A stretch of DNA of 64,000 bases from Dimorphilus gyrociliatus (taxonomy: Eukaryota; Annelida; Polychaeta; Dinophilidae), in contig CAJFCJ010000017.1 of NCBI GenBank assembly GCA_904063045.1, positions 744,001-808,000 on the forward strand. Reading direction: 5' to 3'. The notes beneath the pieces were generated by a model, which was given only the letters and a program-made list of their open reading frames with translations, did not search any database and was not told where the DNA came from. Positions 13,424-24,909 of the stretch are shown in pieces. The position numbers were made by a program, and so were the translations under genes. The number at the start of each line of letters is the position of its first letter. Positions within the stretch are counted from its first letter, which is position 1.

Positions 13424-15146
13424 TGTTCTGATAGTCTCGTTAAATAAACCAGAAAAGTCTTCTTTTTATCCGTTATTTTTTTAGAAAGTTTCGCAGTCTT
13501 CAGTCGATGTCTGATCCAGCTCGAGATCGGGATTGCAATGACCGGTTAGCAACCGCACAGGCGACATCTATTGTTGGATTATTTTTACACCAAAAGATGG
13601 TGCTTTGCTCACCTTTAGAAAGGCGCTTTGTGAATTGAGAATAGCTCGTTTAAAAAGTTAACTTTTACCGATAATGGCAAAAATTAAACGACGTCTTTAT
13701 TTATAGTAATTAAGTAAAGACTAAGCTCGAAGCAAAGATATATTTCCTTTCTAAAGTGGTTCCTGGGTCCAAAATTCAATTACTCTAAACCAATACCCTA
13801 TTAAATAAACAGATTATTGTCATGGACGGCGCTTTGAAGCAAAAACCCAGTTATTTTGTTTAGAATCGATTACTCTTGGTCGTAATAAAAATGAAAAGCT
13901 GCGAAAATAATTGGTTTTTGTAATAATATGCCGCCCAAGCAGTATATATATATAACTAATACGGTGGCTACGTTCATTAGAATAAGTAAGAGGGTTTTGT
14001 TATTTAATTAGCACTTCAAACTTGAATAAGTAATATAATCCCACCTGAACTTTGTTATACTACTGAATGGAAACAGTTAAGTTAAGCTATGGTAATGAAT
14101 CCGTTATCCTTGCTAAATGTGTACTTTTAATTTCGTTGACAGGTTACACCCACAAAAATATACGATAAATTAACAATTATACTATCATATAAGAAAAGAC
14201 TTTCATTGTCTACTTAGGTAGCAAAATAGACAGAAAGAGTATAGCTTCTTCAAGTTTTATGTATTTCCTAAATAGTTTTAAGTAAACGATTAAAGAAAAA
14301 GAAGAAAAATTTTTACATTTAACTGACTAGTTTAAATCTTTTATGGACTGTTCCTACGATAATAGATTCTTTATAAATTCGCTTTTATAAGCGGGTTGCC
14401 TTACACAAATCGAAATAGGCTATTTTAATAACATAGTAAAAGAATAAGAATGGGGAACAAGGTGAAGAGAAGAAGAAGAAGAAGAAAAAAATCACTTTAA
14501 CCATTATATAAAAGGGTAAAGAAAAGCCATCCTATTAACCCATATATTTATCTGGCTAAAAGAGTTTATTCTAACATTCTATAAAGAAAAAAGCAAAGTT
14601 GAAATATTTAGATTTCAAGCCTTTTAAAAACAAAAAAAAAAAAAATACCAGTTTTTTTTATCAATATCACCAATTAAATTAGTTTACACTAAAATACAAG
14701 ACGTGACTATACATTTTATTTTTGAATTGGGCAATTTTAATATCGGACGAAAATCGTATAAAAAATATTCAACTTTTTAGTATTAACATCTTTATTACGT
14801 TTATAAGGTTATATACGAAGTTAGAAAGATTTACTAAAGATAATTATATATATATATATATGCATATGTATATATAAACTATCTTATTGTATAACTAATT
14901 TATTTGCATACTGTATACCTTATACTATGATATACATATTTGATTTATTGTATTTACAAGGCATATTTTCTTTACTTTCTATTCTTTAGTATCGATTGCT
15001 GTTAACATCTGTAACAATAAGGTTTTTGTTAATAAATGACTTTGTATTTTTTTTTTCCTTTCTATTTGGTATATAGAAATACTTTGCTTGCTTATGCTCC
15101 CCTTTTTTTTCTCTTTCTTCTTTAATAGTGTCTAAAGATATGTCTT

Positions 15147-15189
<43 letters not shown>

Positions 15190-15753
15190 TTTCTTTATTA
15201 TATAATAAATAAGATATATCTATATATATATATATATATATATAGATATACTGTATATATGTATAAAGAAAGTTTATAATTCTGTCAACATAAAAAGCTC
15301 CAGCATGTCTTTAATTGATAAAATATGTCGATCTTATGATTTGTTTTGTAAACATCTTAACAGTCCGTTTTTTATATTATATATTTTAGATAAATGTTTC
15401 TCTAGAATTGGATAGTTTCGATCCTACTTCTTACTTTTATTATGAACAATAAATAGAGATGGCAGCACGGATTTTTAAGTCATTCTCTCCTATTTTTTCC
15501 CATTTATTTTTTTAAAACAAACAATCATTTAATTATTGAATTCAATAATTAACTTTCTAGACATGTAACTGTTTTTTATTTAATTACAAACTTTCAGATT
15601 AAATTCAAATATTCAATTTACATAAAGAGTAAGTTAATAGGACTTGAAAAAAAAACAAAGAAAGCTTTTCAAATGGGGGAGGGAAACAACTGTTTATGTT
15701 AATTTGGGCTCACTACTATTCATATAGCATCAGAGCGTTCATCAGTAAGGACT
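13424..15753. other. intergenic, divergent promoters
   Basis: This is the head-to-head interval between the Ig-receptor gene (-) and the small peptide gene (+). It is AT-rich with a (TA)n tract near 14849-14866. No gene is supported. Confidence 0.6.
15147..15245. repeat. (TC)n then (TA)n compound microsatellite
   Basis: A long TC run (about 15147-15187) is followed after 30 bp by a TA run (about 15216-15243), upstream of the small peptide gene. Confidence 0.9.
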
Positions 15754-16149
15754 ATGGCAAATTACAAAGGATATTTTCTTGCTTTTGTACTTCTACTCTC
15801 AGTAACTGACCATGTATTATCAATGGAAGTAAGTTTTTGTACGATTTTAATAATTAATCATTATTTATTTAGTTTTAAAGCTTTTGAAAGTGAAAAATTG
15901 ACAAATTTGGAAATTTTTTCGTTACAGAGGGAAAGTTTTATGGATACTGATATTTCATTTCCAAAGCGTAACCCTTTAACCATTAAACTTTTACGGAGTT
16001 TACAAGGTGCCAGAAGGAAACGTAAGCAACACTGCTGTTGATAAATTTCTAACCTTTAATTAATTCTTATTGTTTTTGCAGGTACAAATTGCTTTGATTT
16101 ATCGGACATGTGTTGTCTCTGGAACGTTTGTCCGAATAATAAGCGTTAA
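15754..16149 (+). CDS. secreted neuropeptide-like precursor with four cysteines
   Basis: Three exons in phase (15754-15828, 15928-16021, 16082-16149) give 78 residues. The start MANYKGYFLAFVLLLSVTDH is a typical signal peptide, ending near VLS-ME. A spacer contains one dibasic site (FPKR). A second polybasic site (GARRKR) precedes the terminal peptide TNCFDLSDMCCLWNVCPNNK, followed by R and the stop. The cysteine pattern is C-x6-CC-x4-C, suggesting two disulphides. Processing at KR/RRKR would release a 30-ish and a 21-residue peptide. There is no C-terminal Gly for amidation. A polyadenylation signal AATAAA lies at 16211-16216. The architecture (signal peptide, convertase sites, short Cys-rich product) is seen directly. 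Neuropeptide versus other secreted bioactive peptide is inference, and I do not recognise the family. Confidence 0.75.
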
Positions 16150-17994
16150 TCTTATTGACTATTCCGGTTAATTAGTTGTTTATTATTTATGTCGTAAATT
16201 GCTAGTTTGAAATAAACGCTCGTGAATGTGCTACTACTATCCGTGCGCAAAGTAAAGCGTTACGGTTTCACAATATATAATTTAATAATTTAATAGTATT
16301 CTAATATTTTCAAAAGAAGAATAGAGAAAACAATAGAGGCTCATTATAGACCATAGTCGACTACTATGTCAAATGTATTAGTTAATCTAATTAACAGTCG
16401 AATAATTAAAAATTGTAACATAAACACTTAATACCAACCATCATAGATTACGGCGGTCTATTTATATTATTTTATGAAAGGAAAATTTGTACTAGTATTA
16501 CTCTAAGCGCAAATATTCTAAGTGTCCCTCTGCCTGAATTATCCTTGTCTCTCTCTCTCTCTCTGTCTCTCTCTCTAAGATAAACAACGACAGATCAATT
16601 TATCCAGGAATGAGAAAGTTTTAAGAATTTATAGAGAATAAATACCTTTTTAATATGAATATTTATCACGATATAGAGTTACTTAGCTAATTAATTCTTA
16701 CGGTAAAAGTAAACTTATATAATGCAAGGAAAAGTTTTCTTAAAGAAAATATAAAAAGACGGAAAGAAAAAAAAGAAAAAGAAAAGTAAAATAAACTTTT
16801 TCCCAAATGGGTAAGAAATAACACCCACTAAGGTTCGGAAAAGGGTGGGAAAGATGTACAGCTCCCTGTTTAGCTCTATAGAACAAAGACGATCGGAAAC
16901 ATCTGGAAAGAAGGGAGAGAAAGTAAATGTAAAAGGCGAAAAATTCTCGCTTCAAATTATGTTTTGTACTGTTTCTCAGATGAGATAATTAAAAAAAAGG
17001 TTATTGTAGTTTGTCATAGTAAACAACGATATATGACACAATGCTAAAAAGAGATATGCAGATATTATGTAATAAATCTTTTAAGAGAAAGGCTAATGTT
17101 TTATGTTGTTTGCTGACTGGAATACCTAAAATAGGTTATTGGTACAGTGACATTTAGCCTATATATGATTAAATGTTTCCATAACAGTATTTACGTCAAA
17201 GGGTATTTATAAGAATAGATAAAGATCTGATTTATATATTCTGAAAGCCTTGAAAACAACACAGAAAAATATTACAAACATCAATAATCCACTAATAGAT
17301 TATTTATTAAAGACGTTTTTAAAGACATTTATTGTATCATTGTTTTTATTATTGTTTGTCTCTTTTTATCTTTGTTTCCCTCTTTGCTATCAATAAACGA
17401 CAAATTTCTTCTAGAATTACGTGTGATTACATCTCATCTTTTCTTCTCTATTCGTATGTTTTCTTCTTTCTATCTTTTTTAATGATCATATAAAATTGTT
17501 ACTTTTCGAAGTAGCGAACACCTCGAAGTTCGTAATTAATTAGGTTTTCAAACGGTAAAGAATTGATTTCAACCTCATTAATGGCTATTGAGTTGTTTGA
17601 CTATTAATTTGAAAGAAATAAACCTATTGCGGATTAATGATCCAAAAGAAAAGTATAGAGTTGCGTACAACAAAAGTTGTTCGCTTCAATTGCTTTTATT
17701 TCATAATCCATTTATTATTTATATATAAGTAGAATAAAAAACTCGAATTATCTGATAGGAGTCGGTCCCTATTTGAAGTCATGTATTAAATTCATAAGTT
17801 CGCTTTAAACAGGGGTACCTGTTCCGCTTTCTAATTAGCAATGAATTTAAAAATTTTACCAGGTGCCTATCAGCAGACATTTTGCTTCAAGAATTTGAAG
17901 AATGTGTTTGAAGGAAATGCGTTTAACCGTCAAATAGCCTTTGAAAGCCTGTATTAATTCAAGATATCACTAGAACTTTTTCTAATAACCCAAC
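16150..17994. other. intergenic between peptide gene and merlin
   Basis: AT-rich with a (TC)n tract at about 16547-16576. It contains the 3' UTR of the peptide gene and the upstream region of merlin. No coding exon is supported. Confidence 0.6.
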
Positions 17995-19683
17995 ATGACA
18001 TCGAAGTTCAAGCAGAAAACCATTCCAGTTCGTGTTTCGACAATGGACGCTGAGCTTAGCTTCAGCATCTCCTCTAAAACCACTGGCCAAGAACTTTTTG
18101 ACCTAGTTTGCAGAACGATTGGTTTAAGAGAAACATGGTATTTTGGGCTTCAATACTCTGACAATAAAGGATTTATAAATTGGCTTTGTCCAAAAAAGAA
18201 GATAGTCGAACAAGACCTTCCTCAAAGTTTTCCTGTTCAACTGATGTTTTTAGTCAAATTTTATCCGGAAAAGATAGAAGATCTCATTCAGGATATTACA
18301 CAACACTTATTCTTTCTACAAGTCAAACAGTCAATCATTAATATGGACATAGAATGTTCTGCCGAAGCAGCTGTTCTGTTAGCGTCGTATGCAATTCAAG
18401 CTCACTTTGGAGATTTCGATCGAACTGTATATAAACTTGGTGCTGTCTTTGCTCCGGAAGATCTTCTACCAAAGAGGGTGTTGGAGCAATATAACATGAC
18501 ACCTGCCATGTGGGAAGAGAGAATAGTAATATACTGGAGAGATCACGTCGGCTTTCCCCGAGAGGACGCAGAGCTGCACTATCTAAAGTTAGCTCAAGAT
18601 TTAGAAATGTACGGTATTAACTATTTCCAAATTCGAGATAGAAAAAATATTGATCATTGGTTGGGGGTGGATGCACACGGGATCCATTTATATGATATCG
18701 ATAAGAAATTAACGCCGACATACTCATTCGGCTGGAATAGTATTCAAACTGTTACGATCTCAGATAAAAAGTTTACTGTAAAGTTTGTAGAAAAAATTGA
18801 CGATATGAAAGAATATGTTTTTTTCACATCGAAATTGAAAATTAATAATCTAATTTGGGAATTGTGCAAAGGTAATCATGAATTATACGATCAACGAAGA
18901 AAACCGGAATCAATGGAAATACAACAAATGAAAACTCACGCAAACGAAGAGAAGGCTAGACGCCTTCAACAATTGGAATTTGATAAGAAAAGCAGAGATA
19001 GAATTTTGGAAGAAAAACGTGACTTGGAACAAAAATTGACTCTTTTACAACAAAGACTAGCGCAGATGGAAGAGGAAATTAGTACCGCGTACGATGCTTT
19101 ATCTCGATCGGAAGAAACAGTTGAATTACTCGGTGATAAAAATAGACAATATGAACAAGAGATTAGTTTATTGAATTCGAAATCAAAAGAAGCTTTAAGC
19201 TTAGTTGAAAAGATCCAACAGGAAAATATTTTATTACGTATTAAAGTCGCGAATGGCGAGAGATTAGCCATTGGTAAGTTGCAATCTGCTCTAGTATTCT
19301 TTTAATTAACGGTCTTAAATAATTCAGGTATCTTTGAGGAATGCGAGCAGCGCGGCCAGCTTATCGAAAAGCTTCGCCAAGAGAACGATAAATTAAGGAA
19401 GAACAGTGAAGCCGAACGTCAAAGGCGTCTTCAAAGCGACCCTTCTCTTTTATCACCCCTGCCGCCGTTCGAAACACCCCTGACTGATAATTTAACGCTA
19501 GAAATGGAAAGGGAAAGAGAGGATTATATTCAAAAAAGTAATAATTTAAAAGAAAGACTCGAAAATTTACGTTCAAATATAGAAGTGTTAAAAGTTGAGG
19601 ACAGTTCCTTATTAGGGGAAGAAGTTGATGAAATTCAGTCAGGAACGACTATGGCCCGTGTAGCTTTCTTTGAAGAGTTGTAG
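17995..19683 (+). CDS. NF2: merlin (NF2), FERM-domain tumour suppressor
   Basis: Two exons (17995-19273 and 19328-19683; intron 54 bp) give 544 residues. Merlin is a membrane-cytoskeleton linker that acts upstream of Hippo signalling. Residues about 8-300 form the FERM domain (MDAELSF, RETWYFGLQYSDNKGF, KFYPEKIEDLIQDITQHLFF, QDLEMYGINYF). Residues about 300-435 are a coiled coil (QQMKTHANEEKARRLQQLEF). The C terminus ARVAFFEEL is the merlin signature, unlike the ...KYKTLRQIRQG/FEAL of ezrin/radixin/moesin. The regulatory site corresponding to human Ser518 (KRLSMEI) aligns with DNLTLEM, a threonine without the preceding basic pair. The protein is somewhat shorter than human merlin (595), mainly at the N-terminal extension and in the coiled coil. 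The merlin assignment over ERM is firm. Confidence 0.95.
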
Positions 19684-19985
19684 CATGCTTTCGTTAGCCT
19701 TTTTTTTGCCTACTGCCATATATACTCTATAACCTTCCCAAAAAGTTTTGTTTTTTTTTTCTTAATAACTATTTATCACGTATAAAGAGGAAGTGATAGC
19801 TTAAAAAGTTTATCAATTTTTTTTAAAAGGTGAAAGATCATTTATTAAAAAGGAATGATCAAAAGGGTTATATTGTATTAAGTTTGTTACGATGAATAAT
19901 ACAATTCTGTTTAAAAAAAAATAGTACTAAACTTTTCATACTCCTTAAACCCTAATCATTGTTTATCCTGCTCAGATATGATTTA

Positions 19986-20897
19986 TCAACCACTCGTTCC
20001 GCCGCAACTGCTACATAATGACTCACACGATGCCAAATGATTGTCATAGTCTTCTTTCATTTTGAAAATTTCTTCACATTTTTCACAAGTATATATATAC
20101 TGAGTTTCGTCTTTCAATTCGTCGTCGTTCTTATGCTCATATTGTAAATGTTCATCAAGCACGCGCATATTCTCAAATGTTAAATTGCAAATTGAACAGG
20201 CAATCGATTTTGAAACTCTAGCATTTGCGTGTATGTAATAATCTCTTGTATAACTATGCCGATCTGTAAATGTTTTATTGCATATTTTACAATAATACAG
20301 CTCAGATGATTCAGCTCTTTGTCTGATAGATCTGTTAAAAGTATCATCTTCAGATGTTGAATAGTGACGACAAACTTTTTCGTGATTTTTCAAATGAACT
20401 CTATTCCTAAATGTCTTTCTGCAAGGTCTACAATAGAACTTTTCTCGATCTTTCGTAAATAGTCTACCCGATTGGCCTTTGCCATTGGCTTCTTCATTAT
20501 TCAATTCCTCAGATTGAAGATCGCTACCACTGTTGTTCAAGAAACGAGCATCTCTCCATTTTTTTGTTTTACGCTTCGGCTTCTCAACTGATGAACTTAG
20601 GACAACCTCAGGTATAACCATTTTTACAACTGGTGTATCACAGGTATCATTATTCCTGACGCTTATGTACTCAACTCGATCTTTCGGTGGACCTATAGCA
20701 CTTTCGTTAACATTAACTAATGCTACTTTTTTTTCATCTACAGTCACTGCAAGAAAACCTTCAATCCTAATAGATTGTTCGCATTCTAGCATGTTACGAC
20801 TAAGCGCTGCAATTACTTCGCTTATGCAGTTTTGTACTCTAGTACGAGTGGATGCTTCTACGAAATCCATATTCTGCAGGTAGGACGCTAAGTGCAT
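19986..20897 (-). CDS. C2H2/C2HC zinc-finger protein
   Basis: A single open frame of 303 residues in convergent orientation with merlin. The N-terminal 100 residues (NCISEVIAALSRNMLECEQS...) match no domain I recognise. A basic patch (EKPKRKTKKWRDARF) could be a nuclear signal. Four zinc fingers follow: YCRPCRKTFRNRVHLKNHEK with a C2HC ending; YYCKICNKTF...; IACSICNLTF with a classical H-x4-H; and YTCEKCEEIFKMKEDYDNHL with C2HC. The protein ends ESLCSSCGGTSG. A role as a sequence-specific DNA-binding protein is inferred from the fingers. The start at MHLASYLQNM is uncertain: an acceptor-like CTGCAG just before NMDFVEAS could mean an extra 5' exon. Confidence 0.82.
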   Translation of the reverse strand: MHLASYLQNMDFVEASTRTRVQNCISEVIAALSRNMLECEQSIRIEGFLAVTVDEKKVALVNVNESAIGPPKDRVEYISVRNNDTCDTPVVKMVIPEVVLSSSVEKPKRKTKKWRDARFLNNSGSDLQSEELNNEEANGKGQSGRLFTKDREKFYCRPCRKTFRNRVHLKNHEKVCRHYSTSEDDTFNRSIRQRAESSELYYCKICNKTFTDRHSYTRDYYIHANARVSKSIACSICNLTFENMRVLDEHLQYEHKNDDELKDETQYIYTCEKCEEIFKMKEDYDNHLASCESLCSSCGGTSG

Positions 20898-21193
20898 TAG
20901 GTTAAATGATGAATGATTGTTTACTTACTATACAGTAATTGTTAATTATTAGAATTACAAACACTGAATATAACGTCGTACTATCTTTTTATATATAGAG
21001 AGAGTTTCTGTTTCCAATGTATAATGCTCCTTACGTTCCTGATTTATACTCAAGTTGTTTTGCGCCACCTATTAAGTTTCATAGATCAACAGTACTCTTT
21101 AAATTTCCGTATAAATTGATTATTTCAGAAACTTTCTATTTAGTATTGAATTTATTTAAAAATAACGATAATAGTTAAAGTTCAAAATGATTG

Positions 21194-22418
21194 CTATTTC
21201 GTCCGAGGCATTGGCTTATAGACCATATCATTTCGAATGTGGAAGGACGGCGTAACCCAGGAGCCGCAAGTGCACTTGGAACCAGACCAGTTAAATCTTC
21301 CTATCTTTGCTTTACATTTAGGGCAGTAAACCTATTATATTATTATTTTTATTACTATTATTATCTTACATTAATATAAATTACTTTGTGGACATTATGA
21401 ATACTAACCTTGCCCTCTAAAGTTTGAATGTTCTCCTCCATCCATTTTACTGGTTCAATAAATAATGAAGAATAACACGTTTCGGTCGTTTTGTCGTCAT
21501 CATGTAAAATTATCGAATTATCGTAGAAAAGAGGCTTTCGACACTTTCCACAATAGTAAACGGCATCAGTAGTTCCATGTGTACTATCTCTGTCCATATT
21601 AGGATCTCTGGCCAATTGAGATCTTAAATTATCATCTTTAATCGACGCTCCTGCATCCAAGAGATTATTTAATAATTGCATTTGAAAGAAAACATTAATT
21701 CTACCTGAACTAATTTTATCTGCAAGATTTTCTAATTTATATATTTTAAATTCTTTATTTCTTTCGTCTATCGTGAAGTTCATTCTTTCGAATAGTTTTA
21801 ACTGTTTGAGAAATCCACTATTTGGTCTAACCCCAGGACGATGTGTTTTGATAAGGTCAAGCGATTCATTCAGAGATAGAGATAATTTTTGCATCAAATA
21901 GGCTACAGCTATCGTGACGCTTCGAGATATACCATATTCACTAGAAAAATAATATTTAAATATACATTATTTATAGTGCTAGCAATTATTAGTATATTAG
22001 ATAATATTTACGATTAGTTTAACTACTTTAAATAGCATATAAATACATAATCAGTTATGTAGGATAAATTGCGTAACAAACCAATGAATAAGTGTTGCTC
22101 CCAATTGACGACCACTTTCTATAAAGTCGATACATTCTTGAAAATGAAACAATAAATCTTGTGACGGAGTGTCTATTGCATGTACCCATTTGTATTCAAA
22201 GTCTTCACGATATTCTATAGGAATTGGCTGAAATGAAATTAAAGTCACTTTCACTTTTAATTGTTATCATTAGTAGCAGGAAATATTGTTACATTCTGTT
22301 AATAACATACTTTTATATGAATTGATAAAATTTGTTTTATTCCCTTCTTTCGTAAATATTTCGAATCTATTGCATCGTCAATTCCTCCGACGAATAAACC
22401 ATCCTGAATATAAGACAT
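21194..22418 (-). CDS. DUSP12: dual-specificity phosphatase 12
   Basis: Four exons in phase (22311-22418, 22082-22227, 21409-21940, 21194-21331) give 307 residues. The N terminus MSYIQDGLFVGGIDDAIDSK opens the DSP domain. The active-site loop HCEYGISRS is split by intron 2 and keeps the catalytic Cys and Arg (HCxxGxSR). It continues VTIAVAYLMQKLSLSL. The C-terminal half is the zinc-binding region characteristic of DUSP12/Yvh1: YYCGKCRKPLF, SSLFIEPVKWMEENI, YCPKCKAKIGRFNWSGSKCT and CGSWVTPSF. Yvh1/DUSP12 proteins act in 60S ribosome maturation and as phosphatases. Divergent from the spartin-like gene, with start codons 446 bp apart. Identification is firm. Confidence 0.95.
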
Positions 22419-22863
22419 GCTGGTGAGCGATTTTTAGTGAATTTCCGAAATTATAATTCTTATCAATTCCAGCAGCGTTACTTGTAGTCTTAAAAGAGGG
22501 ATCACTCTAAAGAGCTAAATTTAAACAGATTTTTGTTTTTTTATAGTATTAATTCTTTGGACTACTTCACTTACAAAATAATGTGCAATCAACAATAATT
22601 GTGTTTGAAAAAGTAGTCGACAGATGGAGCGTTTAAAACCTTTCTGTTTCCGGCTTATCAACGAACTTGGCACATTACGAAGTCTACTTTTTAATAAGCT
22701 AGAATTCCATTTAAGAGAGTCTTCAAGACTTGAGACATTGTTTAAACGTACTTTTAGATAGATTATGAATAATTGATAACTTTATATCAGTTTATTCAAG
22801 AAAAATCTACCTGCTCTTGCCAAGTATAATTCGAAAAACCTCCCCTCAGCGGATATTTTAAAC
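22419..22863. promoter_or_regulatory. bidirectional promoter interval DUSP12 / spartin-like
   Basis: A 445 bp head-to-head interval. It contains an ETS-type core (TTTCCGGC, about 22647-22654) and a GACAGATGGAGCG element near 22617-22629, similar to the inverse of the CGCCATCTATC element at the PRPF19 promoter. Shared regulation is inferred from spacing only. Confidence 0.35.
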
Positions 22864-24290
22864 ATGACAGATCAATCTAACAATACAGATACATATTTAT
22901 CTGCCAATCACGAAAAGGCAACTAGCGTGCAAGAAAGAATTGTGTTTTTTTCCAAAATAGATGAAAACCAGACCGCAAATGCAGAAAAGTCTGCAACAAA
23001 AGTGGAAACTAGTGCTAAAGAATTACAAAATAGACAGATTGTAGAAAACGTTGAAATTGAAAAGATTAAAGAAAGCAAAGAAACTAACAATCATCATCTT
23101 GTTATTGAGGGAGCTCAATTATTTTACATAGCACCTACAGGAGTAGTTTCTGCACCATCGTATCCTTCCCAATTAACAATTTCTCCAATTGCAATTGACG
23201 CAAATAATGAAAATTCATTGCCCGCTGTCGAATTGAAATTAGGCTCCTGGTCTTATGCGCTGGTACCTGATATATCTCCCGTTTTTAAATCAGATTATGG
23301 CTCATTTATATTCCCCAATGAGGAAATGGGACTAGAACATTCAGTTGGTGTTATTCTCCCCCAAACAACATCTGAATACGATAAACAGAGTTTTGAGAAT
23401 ATAATACAAGAATATTCTATGCTAAAAATTTCAGGAGAATATGGAAGAGACGAAGAGAAAACCAAAAGCGAAATAGTCTCTGAAAATTTAGAAAAATGTT
23501 GTTAAAGTTGCAAATAATTTCTATAATTAATTTTTAAAAAGGTAACTTTACTGACAGCTGCGGGTTGGATTGCCACAGGTGTTTTTAACGGCGTCTCCAA
23601 ATTAGGTTGTTGGGTGAAAAAAGGCAATGATATAAAAGCTGAACAGTTTTCTTTTTTCACATTACTAAATGAATAATTCAACAGGAGGAGCAGGCTTAAG
23701 GGATAGGCTAACCCCAAGCGCAGAGGAGGTAAATGTTAAGCCAGAGGTGCAGAATAGCTTACAAATCGTACGGCAGTGCAGTGAAGTAGCAGCAAATATT
23801 TCATCTTCAGTCGGTGATATATCATTACATTACCACTTGACATTCCATTCCTTAAAATACTCTAAATTTTATACTTTTTATCGAATCTGTAGTTAATTAC
23901 TTAAGCGGTGCTGTAATTAAGGGAGCTACTTTCGCCGGCCCGCACTTACGAAAAGGAACGGAAAAAGTTCTTCCAGATAGTTGGACTAAGGTCAAAGATA
24001 CGAAAAATAGATCAAGATTAGATAATGCCATACTAATTGGTTCCGGAGGTTTCAAGGGCATGTTTAAAGTTTTCGTTAGTCTTGAGAATGCTGCCGCAGT
24101 TTTGGCTAAAAGTTTAGCCGAGGAATCAATAAAAACCATGAGACATAAGTAAGATTAAATTCTAGTGAAGGCGTAAGTTGCTATAGACTAAATTGAAAAC
24201 AGATATGGAGAACAGAGTGGGATGGCCACTGAAAATGTTCTATGCAGCGCTATGAATATAGGAATGGTTGGCGAAATGGTTGAGAACTGA
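22864..24290 (+). CDS. spartin-like protein lacking the MIT domain (tandem paralogue)
   Basis: Five exons: 22864-23497, 23558-23623, 23685-23813, 23893-24148 and 24203-24290, giving 390 residues. Residues about 80-190 hold the spartin middle region (GAQLFYIAPTGVVSAPSYPS, LKLGSWSYALVPDISPVF, GVILPQTTSEYDKQSFENII). The senescence/plant-EARLY-RESPONSE-like domain follows (AGWIATGVFNGVSKLGCWVK, LRDRLTPSAEEVNVKPEVQN, AGPHLRKGTEKVLPDSWTKV). Exons 2, 3 and 4 are exactly 66, 129 and 256 nt, identical in length and phase to the neighbouring full spartin. Exon 1 has no MIT domain and the last exon is missing, so it ends MVGEMVEN. Intron 2 starts with GC (23624) and exon 1 uses a weak donor (GTTGTT). 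It is intact, so probably expressed, but may have a lipid-droplet or membrane role separated from ESCRT binding (inference). Confidence 0.85.
23624..23684 (+). other. GC-AG intron in the spartin-like gene
   Basis: The exon end AAAAAAG is followed by GCAATG instead of GT. The acceptor is TTCAACAG. Exon length and phase match the paralogue's exon 2 exactly, which fixes the junction. Confidence 0.75.
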
Positions 24291-24909
24291 TCAATTAAAA
24301 CTAATTGCACGTTATACAACGTTTATTTGTCTTGTCTCTTTAACATCTTTATACCAGATGAGGATGGATGATTCTAACAACCAGTATTTACCAACATAAA
24401 AAAATTCGTTAATTTGTACGTTATAGTTTATTCAATAATTCATTCCAAAAGCAATTTATCACTTAAATTAGCATTCTTTTGTAACAGGTTTTTATTAAAA
24501 GTCAATTAAATGATAAGATTTTGTTTTGTCTAAATTACAGTTTTTTATACTCTCTATGTTCTCTTTTTGGCAGCCAGAAAGCTGTTTATCTAACTATAAA
24601 TAACTTATTATATTCAGAGCTATTTAATAATCGAAAATTTTTATTACTAATTTTAAAGATAGATGGAGCCATCTCGCAATATATATGTATACTTGATTTC
24701 CGGTTTGATACTTCCGGTTGTAATAAACAAGTTTCAATTTAAAGACCAAAGCCTTGGTGATAAGCTGAACAGCTGATAAAATTTTTGAGAAACATCCTTT
24801 CCATTAAGTAATCATATCAATCCACCTCGATAAATTAGGTAACATTATTCTTGATGACTAATAATCTTGTGTCTAACACTCAACTTTGTATTTAGTTTAA
24901 ATTATAAAA
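24291..24909. promoter_or_regulatory. spacer with spartin promoter elements
   Basis: The spacer between the tandem spartin genes. It has two ETS-type TTCCGG cores (24698-24703 and 24712-24717) and GATAGATGGAGCCATCTCG near 24658-24676, about 190-250 bp before the start codon. This suggests that the downstream copy has its own promoter. Confidence 0.4.

Noticed and set aside
16082-16149. Oxytocin/vasopressin homology of CLWNVCP
   Set aside because: The ring lacks the family's N-terminal Cys position after the signal peptide, there is no GKR amidation signal and no neurophysin domain; two further cysteines are present.
23498-23505. Ending the spartin-like protein at the stop directly after exon 1 (…EKCC)
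   Set aside because: Downstream exons match the paralogue in length, phase and sequence, so exon 1 splices on before this stop.
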